From assembly GCF_000524195.1 (NCBI RefSeq), contig NW_020170405.1, positions 887,566 through 951,565 on the forward strand: 64,000 nt of DNA, read 5' to 3'. Below are positions 11,501 to 22,538 of the stretch, one piece after another (positions within the stretch are counted from its first letter, which is position 1; each line of letters begins with the position of its first letter). The translations under genes and the position numbers were made by a program. The stretch is from Echinococcus granulosus (lineage: Eukaryota; Platyhelminthes; Cestoda; Cyclophyllidea; Taeniidae). The notes under the pieces are model-generated. The model ran no database searches. It saw only the letters and a program-made list of their open reading frames with translations, and was not told the origin of the DNA.

Positions 11501-14500
11501 AATTCAACCGTAGAGTAGAAAAAATTGTTGGGAGAAAATAGCTTCAACTTTCATAAACCTGTCGAGCACTGGAAGAGTAGTATCCATGATAAACCATTTG
11601 TATTGGGTTGGGCATAGAGGCACTCACTGCCGATCATTAACAAAGTCAGGTGAATAACTTTAAATGCGCGCCTGAGGAGGAAGGAAGTGAGAGAAACAAG
11701 AGCAATTTTACCACATATTATCAAAACATCATCGAGGGAGGTTGTATTACAGGGTACCGTCTTTACCTCAACACAAAATTGGTGGATTTTAGAAATTAAA
11801 TGGATGCATGTTGAAGATGGGAACAGATACCATTGGTTAGTAAATAATTCTTCAAAATAAATTTAAAGACTTGGAAGCTATTTCGTTTTTCCTCAAATAG
11901 TCCAGAAGTTTTCTGTAGGCTGAACTGGAAATCCACTCCTAAACAAAAATAATTTTTTTGAAAATCAAAGAAGTGGATTAAAAGAGTCTAGGAAACAACA
12001 ATTTCACAACAGAATATTTGAACGAGACTCCTAAAAACAGGGAAAATTTCACTAACTACACAGGTTTAATCAAATGCAACTTTAATTAAGGTAGTTTAGC
12101 TTACGCATATATGATGCCAAAACTACTATGGAAATAAACGTTGTATGGCTCCATAAACACCCGTGTGGGAAAAAAGCGCAAAAGGCGTGAATAGGCGGTA
12201 CAAAGAGAAGAATTGGAGACCTACCATCACCTCGGAATCGAGTGACCTCTTTGCCATCAACGCTGAGAGCTAGGATTGTGAGGTAAGGACAGTTTCCGCG
12301 AGTGAAGGTTGCTTCGTTAAGTATCTAACGCCAAGGTGCATTAAAAGTCAAATTAAGAACATAAGTCTATACAAATACTATATGAATTGAGACTCATTAG
12401 AAAACCTCACGCTCAAAAGTTAACGATAGTGGGTGCTATGATGAGAAAATAGGGCTAGTAGTAAGGTATAGATGCAAAGATGACTTGGGAAAAGGGCTCA
12501 AATCAAAGTGTGATTGTTGTATAACTTGGTGAGAGAGAAGCGACTCAGCAAACAGTACAACGATGCTCTAAAGATAAGAGAGAAGACCCCATTACTTACA
12601 TGGAAGAAATCCGCACCAGTTTGACTTCCAACCGAGTCCAGCTCTATGGATGGGGGAGAAGACAGTTCCGAGTTCTTCCCACGTATCATCTGACAACAGA
12701 GTCGAGAGCGAAGAATGCAGGGACCGCCCTCTGAACGAAGATGCAAACAAGAAAGACAGATTCGCTTAATTCCTGATAGGTTTACACCCTGTCAATAGCC
12801 TACACTTCAAGGATAAAGCCCCCAAAATTAAAAAGACTACATACAACTGCGTCGTATGCTATACCTTCGCCTTGGTGTCTGCGCCGCAAGCGTTAAGGTG
12901 TGATTTTACGCAGTAAAGTTACAAAAGTGCTTTATAAATTCATGCTAATTTGGGGCTCTATAGCACTCGGGTACAAACACAATTACTGAATAAAAGCTTA
13001 TGCAAACAAAATACCGTAGGAGAGAACGTTATGACGCTTGAGTAAGTTTTTAACATAACCACCTTAATCCACCCAAGAATTCAAAGTAAATGATGTAGAC
13101 GCTGCCCGTACCGTTGTAAATTTGTTCGAGAACATGCGGAAAATCAGCGAAGTTGAAGGGGGTGAGGAAGCCCAGACTACCCATGTAGAAAGAGATGATG
13201 GGCGGAACCGTATCCTAGGAGAAGTAATAAACAGACAGAGTAGTGCGCAGAAAACAGACACCAATTTAATGGGAATTTGACAAACACTCACGATTTACAA
13301 ACAATATAGAAATTTAAAAAGCTGCAGTGATTGACCGAGCTTTTTCCAAGTAATTTTAGTACCAATTACGAAGTCTGAAATCAGCGTATATTGAACTAGG
13401 CGACACAAACTATTTTTACGCCGGTAGACTAGAAAGTTAACCATCGACTTAAAAACATATTCACAAGGATTTAGCTTATTGGATTTTGTCATTAAGAAGT
13501 AGGCTCGCAGGAAAACCGAAAGTCTGGGGTCAGGGATACCAGCGATGTCGAAATTTACCTGGAAGAGGGATGCCACATGAAGAAGAGTGCCATCACCACC
13601 CATGCAAATGACCATATCCGTGAGACTGGGTTCGTTGATCATTTGACTGTCAAACACCACAATCGCGCTTTCAGAATTGACCATTTGGGTGTCAGCCTGC
13701 CAGAATTGCTCAGGACGTTTACCAGCATCGGTTATTTCAGGGGGTAGATCTACATGCTCCAGAGCGGTCACTGATCCTTTACGGTCACCGGAAGAGAGGG
13801 GCCTATCATGCCGAAAGTGAGCGTCCAAAATTGGCCGGAATTCCTCATCTGCCTGTAGAACTTCAATACTGGGTTTTTCCAAAAATATAAACGCGTTGAA
13901 GTACTAGAATAACGAGAGAAGGAGTCTCGATTTGCGCACTACTAAAACAGCAAAACTAAGTGAGTGGATTAAGAGAGCGTGAGGATATTTCACTAGCTTT
14001 CAGTGCTACCAAATTAGCGCACTTTCTAGGACCGCAAAATCACGGGCAAATAGCAGCCTGAAAATTCGCTTTAAGTCGAAAATTCCCATCACTGAAAAAG
14101 AATCAGTCTTCCTGCTATACTAACTAAACGTTTTCGAATAACCAGAGTTCAGTTATATTATTGCAGCTCAAAAGCACTAGGCTGTTTTCCTGCAAATCGG
14201 AAAAAATTCACCTCAGTATTGATAAAAATCACAAAGCTGCATACTAATAAACCTAAAATGCATCAAAAGATGCAAATTAATTCAAGTCGAACAGTAGTAG
14301 AAATGTTGCTGAACAAGGTTATGAAAAATAGTCACCCAGTAAAAAAGAAGAAAATGAACGAAGATTAAGACGAGCCGATAAATACAACCTTGAGAAGAAA
14401 GTAGACGATGGCTTTTAGGCCAGTGACGACAGAAGGAGTATTCATTTTATGGATGATGAGAATGTTCCTTGACCAGTAATTCCATTTGATCCTATAAGCA

Positions 14501-14548
14501 TTGCCCTGCCTTTTTAAGCTAAAGGGATAGTTTTCCAAAGACGAATAC
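8554..14548 (-). CDS. NADK: NAD kinase (ATP-NAD kinase), 7 exons found, N-terminus incomplete
   Basis: Catalyses NAD+ + ATP to NADP+ + ADP in the cytosol. Exons in reading order: 14548-14389, 13903-13559, 13214-13112, 12730-12600, 12324-12225, 11242-10938 and 8667-8554. All junctions are GT/AG with matching phases, giving about 418 residues; human NADK has 446. Motifs in order: [10 protein letters not shown] (N-terminal strand), [16 protein letters not shown] (the GGDGT phosphate-binding loop), [17 protein letters not shown], the LNE motif, [19 protein letters not shown] (nicotinamide-site loop), [14 protein letters not shown], and a C-terminal [13 protein letters not shown]. The last exon lies beyond a 2.27 kb intron. 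The 5' end of exon 1 is uncertain: I used the acceptor before RYSSLENY, and the true first exon(s) were not found. All catalytic motifs are intact, so it looks functional. Confidence 0.92.
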
Positions 14549-14915
14549 CTGAATGACGGGTGAATACAAACTACTTCACACATTAAAAATCCAAATGCAT
14601 CCGGCCTGGCCAGCACACGGTACTACTAGAAGGTCACAAACAAACCTCGAGGGCGTACGATTCACTGGGGTGTACTAAAACGAGGACTAAAGAATATGCA
14701 ATTAAATTATGCACAAAAGCCTATCTTAATCAAATATTTTATTGTTGTTGAATACTTCTACCCAGGCCTGTCACCAGTGACGTAAGACATGCCACATATA
14801 TGCATTGGATAAAGTGCACAATAAGTCAAATCTTCTGTTTTATTACAAATGCTTGCTAGTCACAAGAGTTTAAACCTTCTCACACACTAAATTGTCAAAC
14901 TACTTATAACAAAAG
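14549..14915. other. Region upstream of NAD kinase exons, nothing recognised
   Basis: Should contain or border the missing 5' exon(s) and promoter of NAD kinase on the minus strand. I could not recognise a conserved N-terminal peptide or a convincing promoter here. Confidence 0.3.
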
Positions 14916-15107
14916 TGTAGCTTCCCGATACTTCACTGAAGACAAAAGAAGACAATACTCGGGCGGAATATCTATTCAGCACAGAGGTGTTTGGGCTACT
15001 GGCATGGCCTCAAGGCCAGCCCACCCAGAGAGGTACATGAAGGCAAATCCAAAGGTTCAAAAGTTGGGCATCACCAATACCGAGGAATAAACCACCATCG
15101 TATTACG
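14916..15107 (+). repeat. TG...CA short repeat, copy A
   Basis: Begins TGTAGCTTCCCGATACTTC and continues CTGAAGACAAAAGAAGAC, then GGGCTACTGGCATGGCC and AAGGCCAGCCCACCC, and ends CGTATTACG. About 190 bases, colinear with copies C and D. It is followed directly by copy B. Confidence 0.75.
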
Positions 15108-15256
15108 ATAATACTAGGCAGAATATATACATCCAGCATGCAAAAGGTACTAGGGCTACTGGCATGACCCAAATGCCAGCCTACCCGGCGAGGTTCAAGG
15201 CTAAATCAAAGGTCGCTCTTCAGCAAGACCGAGAGTTGAACAACCGTCGTACTACA
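15108..15256 (+). repeat. TG...CA short repeat, copy B, 5'-truncated and tandem to copy A
   Basis: Starts inside the element (ATAATACTAGGCAGAATAT matches the interior of copy A) and continues through GGGCTACTGGCATGACC and the GAACAACCGTCGTACTACA end. The first 40 to 45 bases of the element are missing. It sits head-to-tail with copy A with no spacer, as expected from unequal exchange or a secondary insertion. Confidence 0.65.
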
Positions 15257-15400
15257 TGTGTACTACACATTGTTATTTGCCAAATGTTCGAAGTGCTGTA
15301 ACCTACAGTTCGAGTAGAACGGTAATAGCATCAGCACTCCTTTATTTCGAAACTGAAATGAACTAGTTTGCAAGGGGCCTTGATGGAATTCCCATGCATC

Positions 15401-15596
15401 TGTAATACGATAGTGGTATATTCCCCGGTATTGGTGAGGCGTCACCTTTGTCCTTTGAATTAGCCCCCTTGTACCTAACTGGGTGATGTGACCTTTTAGG
15501 CCATACCAATAGCCCAGACACCTTCTCTGCGCTGAATGTATATTATACCTGAGTATTGTGTCTTCTTTCATCTTCATGGAGTCTTGGGAAGCTACA
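15401..15596 (-). repeat. TG...CA short repeat, copy C, with CATC direct repeat
   Basis: On the minus strand it reads TGTAGCTTCCCAAGACTCC ... CACTATCGTATTACA, 196 bases with TG...CA ends. The flanks on the plus strand are CATC immediately before and CATC immediately after, a possible 4-base target-site duplication. No internal coding capacity. Confidence 0.75.
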
Positions 15597-15948
15597 CATC
15601 ATTAATTTATCTCGCAGTGTCAAGTGGCATCCAGCGATTAGCTTCAGCGACTTAGAGATGTCGGGCTGAAGAATCGCTCAGGGTAGGAAATGCTAATTTA
15701 TAAAATTTTGATTGTGTCGACAGCCAGAAAAGTATCTGGATAGGTAATAAAACTCAACGTTTTAGAAGTCGGTTGGATGCAATATGATAACGCCTATCAT
15801 TGAAGGGGCTTTACATCAGTGCAAAGAGTTGCGATGCTATCGCTAGGGTTTTTAATGCTGGACCAAGCTATGTGTAAGTAAATGAGTCGTGGTTATTTAA
15901 AAAAGTTGGATGGATTAACTGAAATCGCGTACCATGTATCATTTCTAG
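15597..15948. other. Spacer between repeat copies C and D
   Basis: AT-rich, about 350 bases, with no recognised gene or repeat. Confidence 0.4.
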
Positions 15949-16146
15949 TGTAATACGATAGTGGTTTATCCCTCGGTTCTGGTGAGGCGCCACTTTTGTA
16001 CTTCGAATTAGCCCCCTTGTACCTCGCTGGGTGGGCTGGCCTTTTGGGCCATGCCAATAGCCCAGACACCTTCTCCGTGCTGAATACATATATTCTGCAC
16101 GAGTATTGTGTCTTCTTTCGTCTTCAGGAAGTCTCGGGACGCTACA
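15949..16146 (-). repeat. TG...CA short repeat, copy D, with TCTAG target-site duplication
   Basis: On the minus strand it reads TGTAGCGTCCCGAGACTTCC ... CACTATCGTATTACA, 198 bases. It is flanked on both sides by TCTAG, an exact 5-base direct repeat. TG...CA termini plus a 4-6 base duplication are the hallmarks of an LTR-type integration product, so this is best read as a solo LTR or an LTR-derived miniature element. It is the best-preserved copy in the window. Confidence 0.8.
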
Positions 16147-16793
16147 TCTAGAACTCATAATATACAATCTAATCATATAATAAAATGAATATAATAAATT
16201 TAATGTGAAGTTCAATACTGAAAAGTTTTGTACTGATTCCCATAATATAATCAACTTGTCACTTAAGCTCTAGTTATCCCTAATAGTAGTCACAACATAT
16301 CCGTGACACATATAATAGTTACTTGCCCACTTTTTGTAAGGCTGAATGGGTGTTTAAGTAAATCACTTCTGTGGAAGTCACCACACAATTAAATTGGTGT
16401 AATTTAGGCCGTCAGTACAAAATACAGCTGTCGAGCTATTCAAAACATCTTGTTAAAAGTAAGCAGAGCCACCAAGTATTAATACTGGCTGGAAGAAGCT
16501 CTAGAACTGTGTGCAAAATTCATTAAGCGTAAATAAATTTTACTTCCGTCTAATTTTAATGCCTTACGACACAAAACGTGTTTGATAATTGTGCGGCTGG
16601 GTTTATACCCTAATTTTTGCGAAACTATCCGACACTTTATGCTCTTTAGCCGAATCGCCTACGTTTCAACGAGCCAACGCTCAATTTCAAGGTGAAAATA
16701 GCTGGCATGTTTTTGTCGTTCTCGGCCATTGATGTCCGTCGGTATTTCGCGTATCTTCAGTCATCAGGGTCACTCTAAGGGTAATATCGGATT
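16147..16793. promoter_or_regulatory. Upstream region of the Rho GTPase gene
   Basis: About 650 bases between repeat copy D and the GTPase start codon. The first part is very AT-rich. From about 16640 it becomes richer in CpG, as expected for a 5' untranslated region and promoter. An in-frame TAA at 16782-16784 limits the coding start to 16794. No specific box is clear. Confidence 0.3.
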
Positions 16794-19700
16794 ATGTCCG
16801 AGAAATCTAATGCATCTGTAAAATGTATACTGATCGGTGAAAGTGGAGTAGGGAAAACTAGCCTGGTGGTCAGCTACACTAAAGATGATTATCCCGTTCA
16901 ACATGAGCCTACGGCCTTTGATACCTACGTTGGTGAGCGAGTTTTACGGTGCCATGCCTTAAGCCGTCACTTAGCATTTTGCATTTGATCCAAGTGACCT
17001 GCCTTCTTATTGGTGCTGCTTTTTCTTAGAATTAGTGGGTTGTTGTGACTGTTGTGTTTACAAATCCGTTATTTATTGACGTGTGTGTATTTAATTCGTA
17101 TTAGGTTTTTCATCTTTTTTATAGCACATTTCTCTCAAAACGCTCATATGCTTGCTTTTCATAATAGGTTCTCGACATTGCGCGGAACCTTGTAATAGTA
17201 ATAAATAGGCTTCTGGTTTGTAAAAGTATTATAGCTCTATTAGTTTCGCAGATGTACTTGTTGCGGTTGTTAGCGTTACTAACCTACGGTTTCTGAATGT
17301 TTTTAGAACTTGTATCTAAAGCCGTTTTGTAAATTCTGGGGATTTTATGGGACATGCTGTGAACTAATGTCTACTCAAATGATTGTCCATCACATGGAGA
17401 GCCTATAAACTATTTGATTTATGGTCCTGTTTGTTCTTTACTTAAACTCTCTGTGTTGTTTCAGTGGATCTCCGTGTTGAAAATCGTCAAGTAAACCTGC
17501 AGATACATGATGCTGGTGGCGCCGTAAGTTTCGTGTTTTCCCTTTTTATTTTTAGCTTACGCCCACATGCAAGCACGCTTACATTAATTGGCCCTGTCAT
17601 TTTCTGCTCTTTTGTACTACTCTATTCTGCAATGCTTAAACTTTTGGAGGAAAGTGATTACTTTTCAACCGCCTGGAATGGAGGCAAATTAGCACGCAGA
17701 CTTTCCACTGGTTCATTCAGTTCTATTTCCGATATATCTTCCAGTTTTGTTAAGAAGCATTCTCCAAATAAATCCCATCCACGATTTTAATTTTGCAATT
17801 CTCGAATATGTGATACTTTTGGCTGGATCTATCTCCTAACTAAACACACAAATTGTCTCCTTAACATTTACCTGGGCTTTTTTGATGTGCTGGATTGCCT
17901 GGCGTAGAATACCTTGTGCCAAAAGCATTAACTGTGTACGTCATAGATCTTTCTATTTGTACTATTTTCTGCATTTGCATGATTTTTTTGCTACTTTTTT
18001 CCATATTTGTCTCTGACAACTTGGCACGTCACCGCAAAGTGTGTGTGAACGCCTACTGTTTACTGCGTTGGGGCTCTTGTATCCATGTCAGCTAATAAAG
18101 AAACCACATAAAGCAATCGGTGTGATTAGGGTAGGGTTGATCAAGGATTTTTTTGGGTTTTACTGCGTGTATTGAATGTCTGGAGCAAATTTATGCACGA
18201 CCTAAGTGAAAGGGGACTACACTTCTCCATTTGTAGCCGCCTGCACCGTTCATGCCTTTATTCCTCTGTGGTACGATATTTATGAAGTTTTTACGGTGAA
18301 TCGAGCCTTCAATTTTTAAACACACATTTAATCGCGTTAAACAAAATCGCTGGATTTTTGGGAGCTTTTTACATTATTTGGTTTGCTGGTTCCGATTTGG
18401 GAAAAAAAGCTTGTGAGGGCTTATCCACTGCCATCATTAATATAATTAGGACTTTCTCTGATTTGTTCTTCTTTGGTTGAATTAGACTTTTATTTAGAAA
18501 AGTGGGAAATCCTTTGCGCCTGATTTCAACTACAGTCATGCTTTAGAATGGAATTGCGCACTAGGCAACCGTGACTTAGTCGTACGTATTTTAGTTAAAT
18601 ATTATTTTCTGTTACTTTTTCAAGATGATTGTGTGGTCTGAAGACCCTTAGCAATAACATTTTACTAACCGATGTTGGCTCATAGACGCTCATATACTTT
18701 AATCGACTTCAAATTGTCTAATGTACTGCCACAAATTTAAGCCTAGTCTTTTCCAGCTGTTTACTTTTTCATTGTGGTTTCTGTATGCTTCACTTCAAAG
18801 GTAAGTTTTTAGTCTTCACCGCAGCTTGACTAAGTTACGCATGAGGCACTAAAAACTGGCAAGTACATACTTTGAACCGTACCAAATCATTGACAAAGTT
18901 TTCGCTTTATTAATAAGGAGGAATCAAATTCATGTCTACCTATGTGTTGTGGAGTAAATATGCTGTCCCTATGGAGAGAGCAATTTGCCGTTTGATTAAT
19001 TAATGAACTTTAGTCCAATAAATATCCTCTTTGGTATTTGGTATCTAAAATTACGGCCGTAAACGCGTCTCTGTGTTCGATGAAGGTCGTACTAATCATA
19101 GCATCTTTAGGGATCATATCGGGAGTAAGTTCAATACTTCGAAGAGAGGCATCTCCAAATACACTATCAGGTATCTTGTAAATGCTTGTTTGTCTGAAAT
19201 TCAAGACTGATTATTCTTTTTTTCTGTGCGGTTTCATAAAGTCGTTTATCGCTCAGAAAGTGGTTAGTTAGTAAGAATTACATTTGTGAACATTTGCTCT
19301 ACCATGTATTTTGAATATGTTTGAAGATATTCCAAAGGAGGGCAGATGCCTTATTCGAGAAATACTTAATTTATTTTTAATTGCATCCCTATATTTACAA
19401 ACTTTAGGTTTCAGCAAAATTCTGCTCTGTGCTTGGATGAGCTCAGTTGTTGGATTTGGGAAAGCATGAAATGCCTTTTCCCCTTTAGTTCAAGAAAGAC
19501 TGATAAAAAGCCATGGATTTGGTCTTAAGTTATGTTGTAATGCACAACAGCATTGTTTTCAGAGAAATTAGCGTTTAAAATGGTTACGTCGTTGGTTTGG
19601 TGCTGGCAAACTGGGACTTAATGTTATCTCTGTTGGGTTGTTTCCACATTTATTTGGCTAGCCGTTTTTTATAGTCATTATAATTTCAAATGCTAAATAT

Positions 19701-20883
19701 TCTCATAGAACACGTTATCGACCATTGTAGACCTTGTGCTACACAGAATTTCATATCTCAACCTGGTTCTACCACTTCTATACTACCGGGTGTTTTGCTT
19801 TTATTGCATTGAAGAATGTTCACATTCAAGTGTTTTCGTTCACTGTCTCTCGCCTTCCAATTCGTGTTTGACTGTTGATGATGTTAGAATTTTTCGGTTT
19901 TTGTAACTGTCATGAAGTGCTATGCGTGGTGATGGCTTGATTTTGGAGTTCAATAAGGTGTGCTCCTCTCCCGATCTGGAGACCTGTTCTAATACCACTT
20001 AGGTTCTCTTGTAATACGCAACTGTAGTCGTTACTTCTCCTTGTGAAATGAAACTAATCGCCTGCACTCGAAAGGCTACAGTTATATGGTTGTGAGTTCA
20101 GCCTTCTCAAACACGTGTGCACTTCCTGCCCAAGATCACGTCTACGATCGCATCTTCTACGTTTGTTTGTGCAACGAAGGTATCGGCTTTTGCCTCATGT
20201 ATTTATTTTTTCCTCTTCCCGTTTATTTCAAGCCCGGTGTTCGTTCCCTCCGTGAGTTAGCCTATCCTGACGTGCACGTGGTGATCTTTTGCTTCTCCGT
20301 GGTGCAGCCGGCGACCCTTTGGGCCCTGCGTGACTGCTGGCTGCCTGAGCTGGCCGCCAGCGGCCTCATTCTCAACCCTTCCGCCCTCGAAACAGCTTCG
20401 CGCATCGGCTGTCTCCCCCCGTCAAATCCCTTGGCCGTCGCTCCTCGTCCTCCCGGTCCTGCCTTCATCCTCGTTGGATGCGCTTGCGATCTGCGCAATG
20501 ATATCAAGTGCCTCCTTGACCTTTCGATGCGGAACGAGCTGCCTGTCAACGAAGCTGTGGCGCATCGCCTCGCGGTGGAGTTCGGTGCCGAAGCTTACAT
20601 CGAGTGCTCCGCGCTCACCCAGAAGCAACTTAAGAAAGTTTTCGATCTCGCCGTGTGGTACGGTCTGCACGCACAGCAGGCGATGCTGCACACCGCAGGT
20701 GCGGGCGTCAGCTCGAGAAACAGCCTCTCGCCACCTGCACCGCAAGGCAGTGGTGCCTCGCGCAAGTCCAAGCGCCGACGCCATCACAGCCCCATGGAGG
20801 CGAACAACCAGGCGGTACAGCACCCTAACGACCTGTGTGCGTCACAGCGCTCCATCTGGAAGAAGCTCTTGTGTTTGCGTTGA
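16794..20883 (+). CDS. RhoU/RhoV-like (Wrch-type) atypical Rho GTPase
   Basis: Exons: 16794-16932, 17465-17523, about 20135-20160, and 20233-20883. Exon 1 has the P-loop GESGVGKTS and effector loop [11 protein letters not shown]. Exon 2 ends DAGGA where Rho proteins have DTAGQ. Exon 4 holds [30 protein letters not shown] in place of the G-x-K/Q-x-D guanine motif, and [17 protein letters not shown], which closely resembles RhoU. The C-terminus has a basic [10 protein letters not shown] tract and ends [10 protein letters not shown] without a CAAX box, as in RhoU/V, which are palmitoylated rather than prenylated. Rho GTPases act at membranes to control actin, Pak/Par6 and adhesion. Exons 1-2 and 3-4 join in phase; the 2-3 junction does not close with the sites I see, so a small exon may be missing. 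The start is limited by an in-frame TAA upstream. Confidence 0.82.
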
Positions 20884-21164
20884 TCTCAATGGATTAGAAC
20901 TGAGTCCAGTGCAATACCTCCGACCTCTATTTCACACTTCTCTTCCCTCTTCCGCATGCGTTTTACAGACAGGCTGTTGCGCGTTCTCTCTCCACTCCTC
21001 TGACAGCATAGTACACGTATTTTTATATGAAAGTAAGGAAAAAGGCTTATCACATTTGAGTTCATTCAATTCCATCTAAAATCCTCACCTATCTATAGAT
21101 CTATGTACAGTCCAAATTATTCCGTGTACAAGTTATTCGAGTTAGTTTGCGCGAGTTTTTTTGT

Positions 21165-21170
21165 AATAAA
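21165..21170 (+). terminator. Polyadenylation signal AATAAA for the Rho GTPase gene
   Basis: A canonical AATAAA hexamer lies about 280 bases after the GTPase stop codon and is followed by an AT-rich tract. It is the first such hexamer I see downstream of the gene. Confidence 0.45.
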
Positions 21171-22352
21171 AATTAAATAATACTGGGAAGCTTTTTAAAA
21201 CGTTTTTGCTTTGAAATAAGTATAATCGCAATCCATAAATCTTTTCCCAGTAGGATACAGGCGTGCTGTGAATTCCACTTTTTGCAAAACTATCTCTAGA
21301 AGCAAAGAACTCAGTCACCCTCGTTTTTATCGGTTCCATTTCGATTGCGGGTGTCTAGTGCTAAGCGATGGTAAACATCACTTGGAGAAATGTCACCAGG
21401 TGAACGCAAAGGACAAGGGTGAAGCAATATCTTCCTATCATCCTTCCCGGAGTGAGGTTGTTTTTACTGGTGAGTTTTGCGACAGTGTAAGGTCTCATGC
21501 TGTCTTTTAAGATGGGGATTTTCTTCGGACTCATTTGCTAGTCCTCGCTATTTATGAAAGCTTGCTTGCACGCTGAATTATATCGTGTGGAGTTGATAGA
21601 TCTCCACCGTAACTGATCCTCAAGATATTCATAATGAATAATTCCAAGTGCGGTTCACCACCCTTTAATTTTATCATTATTGTTCCAGAAATGGGGTACT
21701 ATGCGGCGTGGGGGTGTGAAATTTTGGGTGAATTGTTTGGGAATAAGTGTTGGTATGTTTGCTTAATTTTTGAGTAAAAAAATTGTTTCTCGTCGCACCG
21801 TTGTAGGGTATGCGAAAGAAGTGAAGAGCAAGTTGACAATCTTTGAGACTTAGAATCTGTTAATGCTTGTTGGGTCCGTTTGTTTACCTTCCAACAACAT
21901 TGTAGCCCCCAATTACTGTAATCAGTGACGGCATAATCCTTCGAATTTGCGAAGCTTCGAGGGTGTTCGTGGAAGTGTACACCTTTGGCTGATGCATTAC
22001 CAATAGCAGGTTTTTAAATTACATCTGGGCTGTGTGTTCAGTTATCGTACCTCTAAAAATGTTATGCAAATGTCACAAGAAATTTCCGGACTTTTGGAAC
22101 CGAGTTTGTTCTGTAAAGCACACGAGCTCGAATAATATCAGGTTTAGCCAACACTAAAGTGAGATCTCAAAATGGGGGAAGGTACCAGGGTACAACGAAT
22201 CACTGATGAATCCAGTAAACTTTTTCTGAGCCCCTAGAAGTTACTGTTGAGGTTGCCTGGCCTTCCGTCGGCGATGTGAATGCTCTAGTGTTTAACAGCT
22301 TCGGAGGATTGGGAAAAAAACTAACAGACTTTGCCGTGAAGATGGGTCGAAA
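21171..22352. other. Intergenic stretch, nothing recognised
   Basis: About 1.2 kb with no supported coding exon. An 80-codon open frame at 21268-21510 has no family resemblance and no flanking splice logic. Confidence 0.4.
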
Positions 22353-22538
22353 TGCAGTGCTTTAACTGTTCGTTTAACTCTCGGTTCTGGTAACAGGCTA
22401 ATTGGGGACTCTGTTCCTGAACCACCGCCGTGCAGTTTGGTCTCCGATCCATGCCGGTAGTCCCGAGCCGTCCACACCGCATATTCTGCTTGAGTGATAT
22501 ATCTTCTTTCGTCTTCAGGGAAGTCACGGGATGCTACA
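22353..22538 (-). repeat. TG...CA short repeat, copy E
   Basis: On the minus strand it starts TGTAGCATCCCGTGACTTCC and continues CTGAAGACGAAAGAAGATAT. The centre carries GGGACTACCGGCATGGATC, and the 3' part contains AACCGAGAGTTAAACGAAC. The 3' end differs from copies A-D (GTTAAAC-type rather than CGTATTACA), defining a second subfamily shared with copies F, G and H. No clear target-site duplication. Confidence 0.7.

Noticed and set aside
13064..13882. Two separate short minus-strand genes
   Set aside because: They are consecutive NAD kinase exons (13903-13559 and 13214-13112) with in-phase GT/AG junctions.
15263..15577. 104-residue minus-strand open frame, and the similar frame at 15868-16254, as genes
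   Set aside because: Both run through repeat copies C and D; the shared peptide (RRCLGYW) comes from the repeat, not from a gene.
20086..20134. Start of a separate gene at the ATG at 20086
   Set aside because: The frame lacks a P-loop of its own and continues into the GTPase C-terminal half; the N-terminal half is at 16794-17523, so this is intron plus internal exon.
20330..21079. 249-residue plus-strand open frame overlapping the Rho gene
   Set aside because: Frame-shifted shadow of the GC-rich last exon of the Rho GTPase; only the frame of 20086-20883 carries GTPase motifs.
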